From IMG/VR virus record IMGVR_UViG_3300017752_000017, positions 1 to 52,514 of that record: a stretch of DNA of 52,514 nucleotides; one strand, given 5' to 3'. Below are positions 1 through 6,935 of this stretch, one piece after another. Source of the DNA: a virus. A program made the position numbers and the translations under genes. Position 1 is the first letter of the stretch. Every line of letters starts with the position of its first letter. Under the pieces are notes generated by a model. The model saw nothing but the letters and a program-made list of their open reading frames with translations, made no database searches and had not been told where the DNA came from.

Positions 1-3
1 CGT

Positions 4-447
4 TCAAGAACCGCGCGAAGTGTTGGTAGTGCCACTCTCATGTTGAGTTGATGTACACACTCCGAACAGACGTTCTTCGTTTAAAAACAGTCCATTTTTG
101 ACTGTGTGTGCCTCACCTTGTGTGTCTCTGTATTGCACACGTGACACTGGAATGCCTCGATCCCCTGGAAACACGATAGAGTCTCCAGGTTTGACATTTT
201 TGCACCCGTTGCCGACCATCAACACTCTACCCACTCTCCAGGCACGTGGTGATGTGTTCAGAGGAATATAAATTCCATCGCGTTCGATAGCATTACCGTC
301 AGGTGACACATCTGTGAATTCGGCGAGGATTATATCATCGAACAGTGTTGTTAGTTGGTGGTCCGGGAGAACAAACTCGTCTCCCACGTATTTGGACAAA
401 TCGATTAAACTTTCAGTTGGTGTTATTTGATCTATGTTTGAGCTCAT
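4..447 (-). CDS. 31: GroES-like co-chaperonin (T4 gp31-like)
   Basis: A 147-aa protein resembling phage co-chaperonins that replace host GroES so that GroEL can fold the major capsid protein. The GroES-type beta-barrel is recognisable: a start FDDIILAEF, then GIYIP, a VGRVLMVGNG strand and KPGDSIVFPG near the C-terminal half. The ORF stays open upstream to a TTG at 489, but ATG 447 (MSSN) is the better start because it gives a shorter overlap with the upstream gene. It is the last gene of a three-gene unit with a gp62-like subunit and a DUF366-like protein. It is longer than T4 gp31 (111 aa). The family assignment is good; the exact start is less sure. Confidence 0.75.
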   Translation of the reverse strand: MSSNIDQITPTESLIDLSKYVGDEFVLPDHQLTTLFDDIILAEFTDVSPDGNAIERDGIYIPLNTSPRAWRVGRVLMVGNGCKNVKPGDSIVFPGDRGIPVSRVQYRDTQGEAHTVKNGLFLNEERLFGVCTSTQHESGTTNTSRGS

Positions 448-805
448 GTTGTTGTAATAGATACTTAACCTCACGAGTCGATAGTTCAAGTGTATCAGCT
501 AACAATTCGATATTTGTTTCTGGTTCACTGTCTTGTTGTTTTTCGTTTTTGTGTTTTTTAATGTATTGTATGTATCTTTTATGATACGAAGGTAAAACTT
601 TGAGCAAGAATTTGTAGTGCTGTTGTTTCGTTTCCAGCACGGGGTACATCCAATTGACAGTGGCATTAACAATATTTGCGGTTTCGTCAGAATACATGCT
701 GACCCACCGATTGATCATATATTGATTGTAGTCTGACTCATTGTCAACGTTACCTAGACTATTGCCTCTTTTGTGAAACAATATGTCATTCAGATGTTCA
801 AACAT
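413..805 (-). CDS. 62: Clamp-loader small subunit-like (T4 gp62-like)
   Basis: A 130-aa protein that I match by pattern to the short gp62 of marine T4-like phages. An N-terminal FEHLNDILFHK segment is followed by YNQYMINRWVSM, then a KQQHYKFLLKVLPSYHKRY stretch, in the order FMVNR ... YDFLI ... KRF typical of that group. gp62 works with the ATPase gp44 to load the gp45 sliding clamp; gp44 is not in this window. Its ATG directly follows the TAG of the DUF366-like gene (TAGATG) and its 3' end overlaps gp31. The C-terminal third is acidic and polar. The call rests on remembered family patterns, so confidence is moderate. Confidence 0.6.
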   Translation of the reverse strand: MFEHLNDILFHKRGNSLGNVDNESDYNQYMINRWVSMYSDETANIVNATVNWMYPVLETKQQHYKFLLKVLPSYHKRYIQYIKKHKNEKQQDSEPETNIELLADTLELSTREVKYLLQQHELKHRSNNTN

Positions 806-1393
806 CTATTTGCTTATGATTTTCGTAGTTGCGATGAACATATCATCATTGATTGCATAGAACAGATCAATCACATCTCGCATGAATGGTTCGATTTGAA
901 CATCAGTCAACCCGGTGCTGAAGGCATGCGCGGGTGCTTTGCTACCAGCAGTGACATTTATACCTGTATGTCCTAATGCCGCACCATCTTTCGTGTACGT
1001 GATACTCACACTACATTTGCCTTTGTTTTGCACAATACCACCTTGTGTGTGTTCTCGGTGTACGATCATGTCATCACCATCAAGTTCAATTGGAGCATTC
1101 AGATACTTCGAGCTCAGTATGTGAGCTATTTGTGTGTTGAGCAATCTTTGATATGCAACAGCACCAAACGAATCTAAATTCGGAATCTCCCAACAAAAAT
1201 TTATAGCATCATCACTATAAATAAATTCACCTTTGATGATGTCTTCTTCATCTATCATCCCATCTGCTTCAACGAGCATGGGGCTTCTGAAAGCCACAAT
1301 GTTGCCGATAGGTAGTGTTCTGTCTCTGAAATGTTTGTATGCAAATCTGCTGTGTATCAAGTCACCGTTGTATGTTTTTTGATCGATAATCAT
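806..1393 (-). CDS. DUF366-like protein
   Basis: A 195-aa protein resembling the mostly archaeal DUF366 family: SRFAYKHF near residue 16, GNIVAFRSPM near 30, a DEEDI segment, then a C-terminal SVSITYTKDGAALGHTGINV-type motif. Length fits the family (about 180-195 aa). The biochemical function is not known to me. It is first in an operon with the gp62-like and gp31-like genes and has its own early-type promoter ending 6 nt before ATG 1393. Because the phage also carries FolE, QueD, QueE and QueC, a role in 7-deazaguanine chemistry is possible, but that is only inference from gene content. Confidence 0.6.
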   Translation of the reverse strand: MIIDQKTYNGDLIHSRFAYKHFRDRTLPIGNIVAFRSPMLVEADGMIDEEDIIKGEFIYSDDAINFCWEIPNLDSFGAVAYQRLLNTQIAHILSSKYLNAPIELDGDDMIVHREHTQGGIVQNKGKCSVSITYTKDGAALGHTGINVTAGSKAPAHAFSTGLTDVQIEPFMRDVIDLFYAINDDMFIATTKIISK

Positions 1394-1427
1394 ACTACTA
1401 TTATAGATTATATATCGGTAAAATCAA
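1394..1427 (-). promoter_or_regulatory. Early-type promoter of the DUF366-gp62-gp31 unit
   Basis: On the minus strand TTGATT (1427-1422), a 16-bp spacer, TATAAT (1405-1400), then 6 nt and ATG 1393. The predicted transcript starts at the A of the ATG, so the mRNA would be leaderless. Confidence 0.75.
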
Positions 1428-2064
1428 CCACACGATCTTGCCTCAACCCATCACCATTTATTTCCATTCTCATCAACACTTTATTGACCCATAATGTTTT
1501 ACGTGACAATCTGTCGCATTGCTTGATGACCCTGTAATCACCACACTTCCAACCATCCCATTTAACTTGTTTTAGCAGCGAAGTTCGAGCAATAAAGCAA
1601 CCAGTATCAATCGCACATAATTTGATTCTTCTCATGACACAATCTTGATACCTGGGTAACACACCAGCAAATGTATCTGCTCGTGTGATCAACATGTCAA
1701 CATCATCTGTTAGCAGAGACATAATCATATGAACACTATCAGGTAACAAAAAGTTATCATCATCTAGATGGTAAACCCAGTCACTTTCTATATGATCATA
1801 AGCTATATTGAAATATAAATTGTGAATGGCATGCTTCTTGGGAGATGCAGACTCAGGTGCCGGTTCGTTGTATGAGCTTTGTAACGAGTCTCTATCAACT
1901 TGATGTACCATTTGAATATCGTAATCACACACATAATCTTTAGATGCTTGATTGTCAACTATAACATGATGCTCTATATCAATTTTTTGTTGTTTCAGAC
2001 TCTCACAACATCTGCTAAATAGATTAGGTCGATTGCTAGTCCTCGTTACTACGGCTAATTTCAC
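1408..2064 (-). CDS. Family 2-type (GT-A) glycosyltransferase
   Basis: A 218-aa GT-A-fold glycosyltransferase. It starts KLAVVTRTSNRPNLFSRC, the usual first beta strand and loop of GT2 enzymes, followed by a VIVDN strand and a DxD-type metal/nucleotide-sugar motif HLDDDN near residue 99. The start is GTG 2064, preceded by AAAGGAG 4 nt upstream, a strong Shine-Dalgarno site. It overlaps the end of the preceding glycosyltransferase by 29 bp, so the two are likely co-translated. It probably transfers a sugar to DNA, a virion protein or a cell-surface acceptor; the acceptor cannot be told from the sequence. Confidence 0.8.
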   Translation of the reverse strand: MKLAVVTRTSNRPNLFSRCCESLKQQKIDIEHHVIVDNQASKDYVCDYDIQMVHQVDRDSLQSSYNEPAPESASPKKHAIHNLYFNIAYDHIESDWVYHLDDDNFLLPDSVHMIMSLLTDDVDMLITRADTFAGVLPRYQDCVMRRIKLCAIDTGCFIARTSLLKQVKWDGWKCGDYRVIKQCDRLSRKTLWVNKVLMRMEINGDGLRQDRVVDFTDI

Positions 2065-2869
2065 GTAACTCCTTTAATCTTGTCGAAAGTTTAGTAACCT
2101 TCACTGGTTTTTTACATGTAAATTCACTCAACAGTTGTTCTTTACTCACTCCACGTTGTATGGACCAGTATCTTCTATGATAATGTACACCTAACCCATG
2201 TACCAACTTTTCATGCTTATCATGGCCATAAGCACATGCACCTTTGATTGTCTTCTCAACAAAATGATCATATGACCTGATGTTGTAATGTAGTAGTGCT
2301 AGATTGGTCCATAAATTGTCTCCAGATCCTTTGACTCTACCATGATGATTACCTTGATCTGTTGCAACAAACCAATTACTATGATAAAATGTCTTTGCAT
2401 ACCTGTTCTTCCAGTTAATATCTGCAGTGATGTTTTTAAACAACGAGAGTTCAGTTATATCTGTAGGTTCATTACTTGGTACAACATCTAGTTGGTTCAA
2501 TTTGTACCTGTAACCGTTCTTCACTGGCAACCGGTTGAATTCATTTAAGATTTGACCACCATCAACTCCAACACGTCTGTCTCGGTATGTCACGACAAAC
2601 TCATCACAATCCAGTGGCAGAACAAAACAATCATCACAATGTTGTTTTATTTTATCAGTAATAATTTTATGTTTGTTTTGAAAACTACTTTTGTTCAAAA
2701 ACACATTGACACCTCGATCTTTCCACTTCTTAAGTATGTGGTGAGTATTGTCAGTTGAGCCGTTGTCTATTATATAAACATTATGTGGATCAACAATATT
2801 GGTATGATGTAACAACCAATCGTTGATAACATCTTGTTCATTTCTAATGAATGAAAATATTTTTAACAC
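2036..2869 (-). CDS. Glycosyltransferase, Glyco_tranf_2_4/GT92-like
   Basis: A 277-aa glycosyltransferase-like protein. The N-terminus (FSFIRNEQDVINDWLLHH) matches the 'N-E-x-x-x-x-x-W-L-x-H' opening of this family, then YIIDNGSTDNT, and a DCDEF metal-binding motif near residue 97. Start is GTG 2869; the ATG two bases upstream is out of frame and stops at once. An early-type promoter lies just upstream, inside the 3' end of the neighbouring gene. It forms a two-gene unit with the downstream GT2 enzyme. Substrate unknown. Confidence 0.75.
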   Translation of the reverse strand: MLKIFSFIRNEQDVINDWLLHHTNIVDPHNVYIIDNGSTDNTHHILKKWKDRGVNVFLNKSSFQNKHKIITDKIKQHCDDCFVLPLDCDEFVVTYRDRRVGVDGGQILNEFNRLPVKNGYRYKLNQLDVVPSNEPTDITELSLFKNITADINWKNRYAKTFYHSNWFVATDQGNHHGRVKGSGDNLWTNLALLHYNIRSYDHFVEKTIKGACAYGHDKHEKLVHGLGVHYHRRYWSIQRGVSKEQLLSEFTCKKPVKVTKLSTRLKELREISRSNED

Positions 2870-2902
2870 ATGTAATTATACACTCTTCGAGAGAAATTTC
2901 AA
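2870..2902 (-). promoter_or_regulatory. Early-type promoter of the two-glycosyltransferase unit
   Basis: Minus strand TTGAAA (2902-2897), 16-bp spacer, TATAAT (2880-2875), then 5 nt to the GTG start at 2869. It overlaps the 3' end of the upstream small gene. The predicted mRNA has essentially no leader. Confidence 0.75.
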
Positions 2903-3136
2903 CGCTTTTTGCATCTCTCTTAAAACTGTACCTTTGCCACGACCTGGTGCTTCAACTTGGTTACCATCTTCATCTTCAGTTATTGTAGATGATGTTTGTC
3001 GTTTAAACTCATCGCGAAACGCGTTTACAAATTCGTTGCTAAGCTTAAGTTTCCTAGGAAACCTCTCTTTGACAATAGTCTTTAACACGCCGTAACGCTC
3101 TAAAAGTGTTTCAAATTCTATGTTATATTTGCTCAC
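2876..3136 (-). CDS. Hypothetical small charged protein
   Basis: An 86-aa protein I do not recognise. It is rich in Lys, Arg and Glu, probably helical (ETLLERYGVLKTIVKERF), with a middle acidic/Gly turn (TEDEDGNQVEAPGRGKG). Start is GTG 3136, placed 5 nt after a late-type AATAAATA box, so it is probably expressed late even though its neighbours have early promoters. No enzyme motif is visible. Confidence 0.65.
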   Translation of the reverse strand: MSKYNIEFETLLERYGVLKTIVKERFPRKLKLSNEFVNAFRDEFKRQTSSTITEDEDGNQVEAPGRGKGTVLREMQKALKFLSKSV

Positions 3137-3149
3137 AATATTATTTATT
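3137..3149 (-). promoter_or_regulatory. Late-type promoter, leaderless geometry
   Basis: Minus strand AATAAATA (3149-3142), 5 nt (ATATT), then GTG 3136. It matches the T4 late -10 consensus TATAAATA except at the first base. I see no -35 element. Confidence 0.65.
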
Positions 3150-3855
3150 ATATGATGAGCTTATTTACGTCTTTTGGATCTGTATAACCGTCTTTAGTGT
3201 TTCTGAACTGTGCTTCAATCTTTTCCATTTCATTAATATCTAACAATCCTTGCTCGTCAATAGACTTACCTGTATCAGGGTCAATATACAACTGGATCAT
3301 ATGTAATCTTTCTCTAGGATTACCAAAGACTTCAATTATAGCAGGTTTGTCATCTTTAGGAAAGAAGGTTGATGTCGGTTGCAACCACTGCTGATACATA
3401 GCTTTATATAGATTATCAATTTCCTTAATGTATTTATCATCAGTTTCGCGTTGTGATCTACTCACAATATCAACTGGTGCTACTGATGTTATAGGTATAA
3501 AAAATATTATGTCTATAAACTTCATAGACTCTCTTACTAGTGGTACACACTTGTCAATGAATTCTCTGTCAAATCCATCTTTATTTTTATCATGAGACCA
3601 TAGACTATACACGATATTATCTAGTGGACATCTATCAAAAATAATATTTTGACCACTATGATAATTCATTAGTTGTTCAGACATAAAATCTAAAATCTTA
3701 AATTGTTGCTCGATTGTAGTGTCTTTGCTATGACACTCATCAAGTATGTCTCTATAACTAGTTTCTGGTTGTTTGTATGATGTATATGTTTTTAAAAAAT
3801 CATTAATCAAGGTTGTTTTACCTTGACATGATGTACCTGATACTGCGATTCTCAT
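3148..3855 (-). CDS. P-loop kinase / AAA_28-type NTPase
   Basis: A 235-aa nucleotide-binding protein with an N-terminal Walker A (MRIAVSGTSCQGKTTLI; GTSCQGKT at about residues 7-14) and a downstream DRCPLDNIVYSLW motif like NadR- and thymidylate-kinase-type P-loop kinases. Such AAA_28 proteins recur in marine T4-like phages next to nucleotide-metabolism genes. The ORF extends to 3894, but ATG 3855 places the P-loop at the N-terminus, lies just after the upstream stop, and is 5 nt after a CATAAATA late box. It follows the phosphoribosyltransferase gene. A nucleoside or nucleotide kinase is likely; the substrate is unknown. Confidence 0.75.
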   Translation of the reverse strand: MRIAVSGTSCQGKTTLINDFLKTYTSYKQPETSYRDILDECHSKDTTIEQQFKILDFMSEQLMNYHSGQNIIFDRCPLDNIVYSLWSHDKNKDGFDREFIDKCVPLVRESMKFIDIIFFIPITSVAPVDIVSRSQRETDDKYIKEIDNLYKAMYQQWLQPTSTFFPKDDKPAIIEVFGNPRERLHMIQLYIDPDTGKSIDEQGLLDINEMEKIEAQFRNTKDGYTDPKDVNKLII

Positions 3856-3868
3856 GTTAATATTTATG
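3856..3868 (-). promoter_or_regulatory. Late-type promoter, leaderless geometry
   Basis: Minus strand CATAAATA (3868-3861), then TTAAC and ATG 3855. The box overlaps the TAA stop of the upstream phosphoribosyltransferase gene. It would give the kinase a late transcript besides read-through from the queD unit. Confidence 0.6.
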
Positions 3869-4382
3869 TACGTTCCCACGGGAACACAAGCCATTTATTA
3901 TCACAACGGTTACCAGTGTAATCAGGAACAAACACACTCCGATCTTTACAATATAATGCAGCTGTTGATATACTAACAACACCTTTATGAAACTTCTTAT
4001 ACATACGATTAACTAATCCTTTCATAGTCACACCTTCGTCGCATAGATCATCAACTATCAAGATGTTACGACCTGGTAAACCTTTCATGAGATCGTACAT
4101 TACATCCTGGTACATCATTCCATGTACATTACTAACATCTCTCTTTTTAGTTTCATCGTCATAACTATGATATCCATGTACCATAACTTCTCTGATTTTA
4201 AGTTTATGTGCTAAGATTGTAGCTGGTACTAAACCACCTCTACTCAACCCTACAATGCTGTTGATAACAAGATCATCATTAGATATTTTATCCGCAATAA
4301 TATTACAACATTCTGTAATCTCATCCCACGACAACATAGATTTACAATCTAAACCGTTAGAGGTTTGAGTATCTGAGCTCAC
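3864..4382 (-). CDS. Type I phosphoribosyltransferase
   Basis: A 172-aa phosphoribosyltransferase. The PRPP-binding signature ILIVDDLCDEGVTM lies at about residues 106-119, and SIVGLSRGGLVPATILA near residue 43 is the usual upstream loop of hypoxanthine/xanthine-type enzymes. It transfers ribose 5-phosphate from PRPP to a nucleobase. Start is GTG 4382, abutting the queE stop (TGAGTG), so it is translationally coupled to queE. Being next to queE and a P-loop kinase, it could act in base salvage or on a 7-deazapurine base; that is inference, and the substrate is not readable from the sequence. Confidence 0.8.
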   Translation of the reverse strand: MSSDTQTSNGLDCKSMLSWDEITECCNIIADKISNDDLVINSIVGLSRGGLVPATILAHKLKIREVMVHGYHSYDDETKKRDVSNVHGMMYQDVMYDLMKGLPGRNILIVDDLCDEGVTMKGLVNRMYKKFHKGVVSISTAALYCKDRSVFVPDYTGNRCDNKWLVFPWERT

Positions 4383-5147
4383 TCAAACTCCGGTTGTCTG
4401 ATCCCAGGCACTTACATGAAGCCGGGTGAGACCTACAAAACCATACTTCTTAGCCATTTCCATACAAAACAATGTACGTTCATGATAATCTTCTTGTTTA
4501 TCTAAACCAGGCATCATCAATACTCGTGTAGGTTCAATGTCGAAAGGTATCACAAAATCTTCAACAATTTCTTTTATGTCATCTTCTTGACTTATTACAA
4601 ATTTAAAAAAGTGATTATGATGTTCTTTGATACGCTCAAGAGCCTTGTTGACAATTCGACGATCTTTACTCATGCCACTATTTTCTAGCTTAACGGAGCA
4701 ATTGATTTGATGTAATTTACTAAACAAATCATTCTCAATGAAGATTGTACCGTTGGTTTCAATTTCATTGTAAACACTACTACTTGGGTTTTTTGAATAA
4801 AACCATTCTAAGAAATTGTTTATGGATTGTTGGTTCTTAGGGATGGTGGGTTCACCGCCAGTCCAGATGAGATGTACTCGACCCTGTTTAATCCAGTTGA
4901 GTACATCATACTCTTTCCATCTATCGACAAGGTATTCAAAAGGCTTTTCTAAACCTTTCTTCCAAACATATTCAGTATCACACCACCAAGTGGCTTTACC
5001 TTCTTTTACCAAACTACCATCTCTACCTCCACACATCAGATTACATGCTTTTAGTCTGATGAAATATGCTGGTACACCAGTAGTAGCACCTTCTCCTTGA
5101 ATAGAATAAAAATCCTCGGAGATGTTTAAAGTCTCGTACTTATGCAT
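4383..5147 (-). CDS. queE: 7-carboxy-7-deazaguanine synthase QueE (radical SAM)
   Basis: A 254-aa radical SAM enzyme that converts 6-carboxytetrahydropterin to 7-carboxy-7-deazaguanine, the third step to preQ0. Visible are FYSIQGEGATTGVPAYFIRL (substrate loop), IWTGGEPT (the SAM-binding GGE motif) and NEIETNGT. The iron-sulfur cysteines are unusually spaced: C35-X3-C39-X16-C56, so a 14-residue insertion separates the second and third cysteines of the usual CX3CX2C. ATG 5147 is chosen because it overlaps the upstream stop by 8 bp (ATGCATAA). It is in one unit with QueD and a small conserved protein. Confidence 0.9.
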   Translation of the reverse strand: MHKYETLNISEDFYSIQGEGATTGVPAYFIRLKACNLMCGGRDGSLVKEGKATWWCDTEYVWKKGLEKPFEYLVDRWKEYDVLNWIKQGRVHLIWTGGEPTIPKNQQSINNFLEWFYSKNPSSSVYNEIETNGTIFIENDLFSKLHQINCSVKLENSGMSKDRRIVNKALERIKEHHNHFFKFVISQEDDIKEIVEDFVIPFDIEPTRVLMMPGLDKQEDYHERTLFCMEMAKKYGFVGLTRLHVSAWDQTTGV

Positions 5148-5382
5148 TACTGCTTCCGCTTTCTTCGCTTGTTGTATTATCGTTTGCAAAATATTTTTGT
5201 ATTGTTGCGATCAAAGAGTCTAACTTGTCTATCTCTTCAATCTTGGTTCTTATTTCTTGTCCAATGTCGCTATGTTCACCGACACCTACAGGTCGTTCAA
5301 GATACACGGTCAAGTCCGCGATCACTTCATCTTTTCTACCAGCATATTGTGACAGTATTCCGTTAATGTGTTGTTTACTCAT
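5140..5382 (-). CDS. Conserved small protein between queD and queE
   Basis: An 80-aa mostly helical protein. The pattern RKDEVIADLTVYLERPVGVG followed by EHSDIGQEIRTKIEEIDKLD resembles a small protein I recall from many marine T4-like phages, without known function. It sits between queD (3-nt gap) and queE (8-bp overlap), so it is co-transcribed with the 7-deazaguanine genes. This does not prove a role in that pathway. The C-terminus is low-complexity and acidic. Confidence 0.7.
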   Translation of the reverse strand: MSKQHINGILSQYAGRKDEVIADLTVYLERPVGVGEHSDIGQEIRTKIEEIDKLDSLIATIQKYFANDNTTSEESGSSNA

Positions 5383-5385
5383 AAA

Positions 5386-6024
5386 TTAAAATCCCCAGGT
5401 AGTCTCACCGGTGAGCCATGTGTTTTTTTCTTTCTTAGGCCAAAGATTAGTCTTTGACTTATCTCTTGTATCATTTAACACTGCAGTTTTATTCACTTCA
5501 ACTACTTCTTCGACTCGTTCTTCAACTGCAATTGGCTCATCCATATTTATGATATTACTTGCTTGAGTATCAATCGCAACTGTTTTGTCTACCTTTTCAA
5601 AGATCGCTGAATTATTTTCATGTTCAAAAACTTCAACCTTGATACATTTACATCTCTTGTCTGTCAATCGTTGTACATGTTCATCTGCTGTACCATGGCA
5701 CCATTCGGCAAATTTTTCTATACCAACTCCATCCATGATTCTAAGATCACATAACTCATTATCTCGCAGTTGCTCAAACAACATGATTTTTGGATCAGCT
5801 CTGGATATACATGTTGTGTGGTCGAATTGGTTTTGTAAAATATTTTTCAGTTCTTTAAGACCACCAAAATCCACTACCCAATTGTTTTCATCAAGACTAC
5901 TTGCTTCAAACCAAAATTTAGCTGTGAGTCTATATCCATGTAGATATTTACAATGAGATGTAGCTGTAGGTTGGCGGAATGCGCAGCTACCTAACTCTAT
6001 AATTTTAGTACTTTTAAATGACAT
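5386..6024 (-). CDS. queD: 6-carboxytetrahydropterin synthase-like QueD
   Basis: A 212-aa member of the 6-pyruvoyltetrahydropterin synthase/QueD family, which turns dihydroneopterin triphosphate into 6-carboxytetrahydropterin. The Cys of the active site is kept (SHCKYLHGY; Cys25), as are DFGGLKEL, FDHTT and a C-terminal VEVFEHENN glutamate. Two of the three classical zinc histidines are not: AHR is AFR (Phe16) and HGH is HGY (Tyr31). About 70 extra C-terminal residues are low-complexity. An early-type promoter ends 6 nt before ATG 6024. It heads the unit queD, 80-aa gene, queE, phosphoribosyltransferase, kinase. Confidence 0.8.
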   Translation of the reverse strand: MSFKSTKIIELGSCAFRQPTATSHCKYLHGYRLTAKFWFEASSLDENNWVVDFGGLKELKNILQNQFDHTTCISRADPKIMLFEQLRDNELCDLRIMDGVGIEKFAEWCHGTADEHVQRLTDKRCKCIKVEVFEHENNSAIFEKVDKTVAIDTQASNIINMDEPIAVEERVEEVVEVNKTAVLNDTRDKSKTNLWPKKEKNTWLTGETTWGF

Positions 6025-6058
6025 GCTTTAATTATAGCATATCATTTTCGAGATTCAA
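6025..6058 (-). promoter_or_regulatory. Early-type promoter of the queD-queE unit
   Basis: Minus strand TTGAAT (6058-6053), 16-bp spacer, TATAAT (6036-6031), 6 nt, then ATG 6024. It has the same geometry as the folE and gp32 promoters. The mRNA would start at the ATG. Confidence 0.8.
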
Positions 6059-6338
6059 GGTCTTTATCCAATTTTATTTCAATTGTTTGTATCATGTTGT
6101 TGAGATTATCTGCGAACCAGCAGCAACCTGCACTAGCGAATGGTAATAATATAAATGTATTATATTCCATGAGGCTGTTGAATATTAAAACCAAACAACC
6201 GGCCCAGAAACCGAGACACAAACTACATGATAACAATTCCTTCAACAATTTACATTTACACAGGAATACCCGGGGCACATTAAGTATAGTGCCATATTTT
6301 AGTATAAAAACTAAACCGATGCAGGTGAGTAAGTCTAT
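6042..6338 (-). CDS. Small membrane protein with CSLCLGFWAG motif
   Basis: A hydrophobic protein with a conserved-looking LLSCSLCLGFWAG motif and two or three membrane segments, the type of small unknown membrane protein common in bacteria and phages. The first ordinary start is GTG 6278 (78 aa), but the same frame is open upstream to a TGA just past 6350 and encodes a further hydrophobic segment (IDLLTCIGLVFILKYG) with no ATG, GTG or TTG. The nearest plausible start is ATA 6338, overlapping the TAG of the upstream gene (ATAG), giving 98 aa. The start is unresolved; the coding call is good. Confidence 0.6.
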   Translation of the reverse strand: MDLLTCIGLVFILKYGTILNVPRVFLCKCKLLKELLSCSLCLGFWAGCLVLIFNSLMEYNTFILLPFASAGCCWFADNLNNMIQTIEIKLDKDLESRK

Positions 6339-6511
6339 TGCTTTTCTAGCTTGTTGACCGCATCAGTAACCATTTTTGCTTGGCTTTTTTCCATTGTGAC
6401 AGTGTTACCGTAATCGTCTTTGATCTTGACTTTACCGTCATCGGTGATGGTTAGTTCAGGGCAGCATTTCTTACCACCGCATAATACAATTGTTTTGCTC
6501 TTTTCGCTCAT
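6335..6511 (-). CDS. Small hypothetical protein, 58 aa
   Basis: A 58-aa ORF from ATG 6511 to TAG 6335: a cysteine-containing start (IVLCGGKKCCPELTI), then TDDGKVKIKDDYGNTVTM and a helical C-terminus VTDAVNKLEKQ. The small beta-rich part followed by a helix looks like a real folded mini-protein. It starts 5 nt after a late-type AATAAATA box and its stop overlaps the membrane protein frame. CGG and CC could bind a metal, but that is speculative. Confidence 0.7.
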   Translation of the reverse strand: MSEKSKTIVLCGGKKCCPELTITDDGKVKIKDDYGNTVTMEKSQAKMVTDAVNKLEKQ

Positions 6512-6524
6512 ACAAATATTTATT
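6512..6524 (-). promoter_or_regulatory. Late-type promoter, leaderless geometry
   Basis: Minus strand AATAAATA (6524-6517), TTTGT, then ATG 6511. No -35 element and no Shine-Dalgarno site fit upstream of the start. Confidence 0.65.
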
Positions 6525-6530
6525 ATAACT

Positions 6531-6935
6531 TCATACGTTTTCTATCTTGATAACGTTTAATTCAGTACCTGATTCTCCTGTATCATAGAAATCGATGTTC
6601 TTACCTAAAAAAGTGTCTTGCACGCGACCTTGGTCGTCCATCACTGTGACTGAAATCTCATCCGATTGTGTGGAGATAATCTGTATCAGTTTATTATTGC
6701 TCTCATCTCTGGCGATCAATGTTGTTGTGTCGTTTTGTGTTGTTGTGTTGATCACTTCTCCTGAGTATGGTCTCTGAATCGCACCATTTGCTGGTCTGAT
6801 ATAAATGTGTATAGTGTCAATTCCATATTCATCAACTTCAGGTTGTGTTAAGTCATCGTCCTCATGTAACATACACATAGGTTCATGTGACATGTTCATG
6901 TAGATATCAGCAATGGTGTGTATCTCGTTGCTCAT
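6531..6935 (-). CDS. Hypothetical acidic protein
   Basis: A 134-aa acidic protein I do not recognise. After an N-terminal helix (EIHTIADIYMNM) it is predicted to be mostly beta, with repeated Thr/Asn/Asp stretches (NTTTQNDTTTLIARD), suggesting a small virion-type beta domain. Its ATG overlaps the TGA of the upstream nucleotidyltransferase gene (TGATG), so the two are coupled. A possible late box (AATAAATA) lies 13 nt before the start. Confidence 0.65.
   Translation of the reverse strand: MSNEIHTIADIYMNMSHEPMCMLHEDDDLTQPEVDEYGIDTIHIYIRPANGAIQRPYSGEVINTTTQNDTTTLIARDESNNKLIQIISTQSDEISVTVMDDQGRVQDTFLGKNIDFYDTGESGTELNVIKIENV

Noticed and set aside
448-489. TTG 489 as start of the gp31-like gene
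   Set aside because: It would extend the overlap with the gp62-like gene to 77 bp and adds residues without family resemblance; ATG 447 is simpler.
2036-2064. Frameshift joining the two adjacent glycosyltransferases into one protein
   Set aside because: Each has its own complete GT-A N-terminus, and the downstream gene has a strong AAGGAG site before its GTG start.
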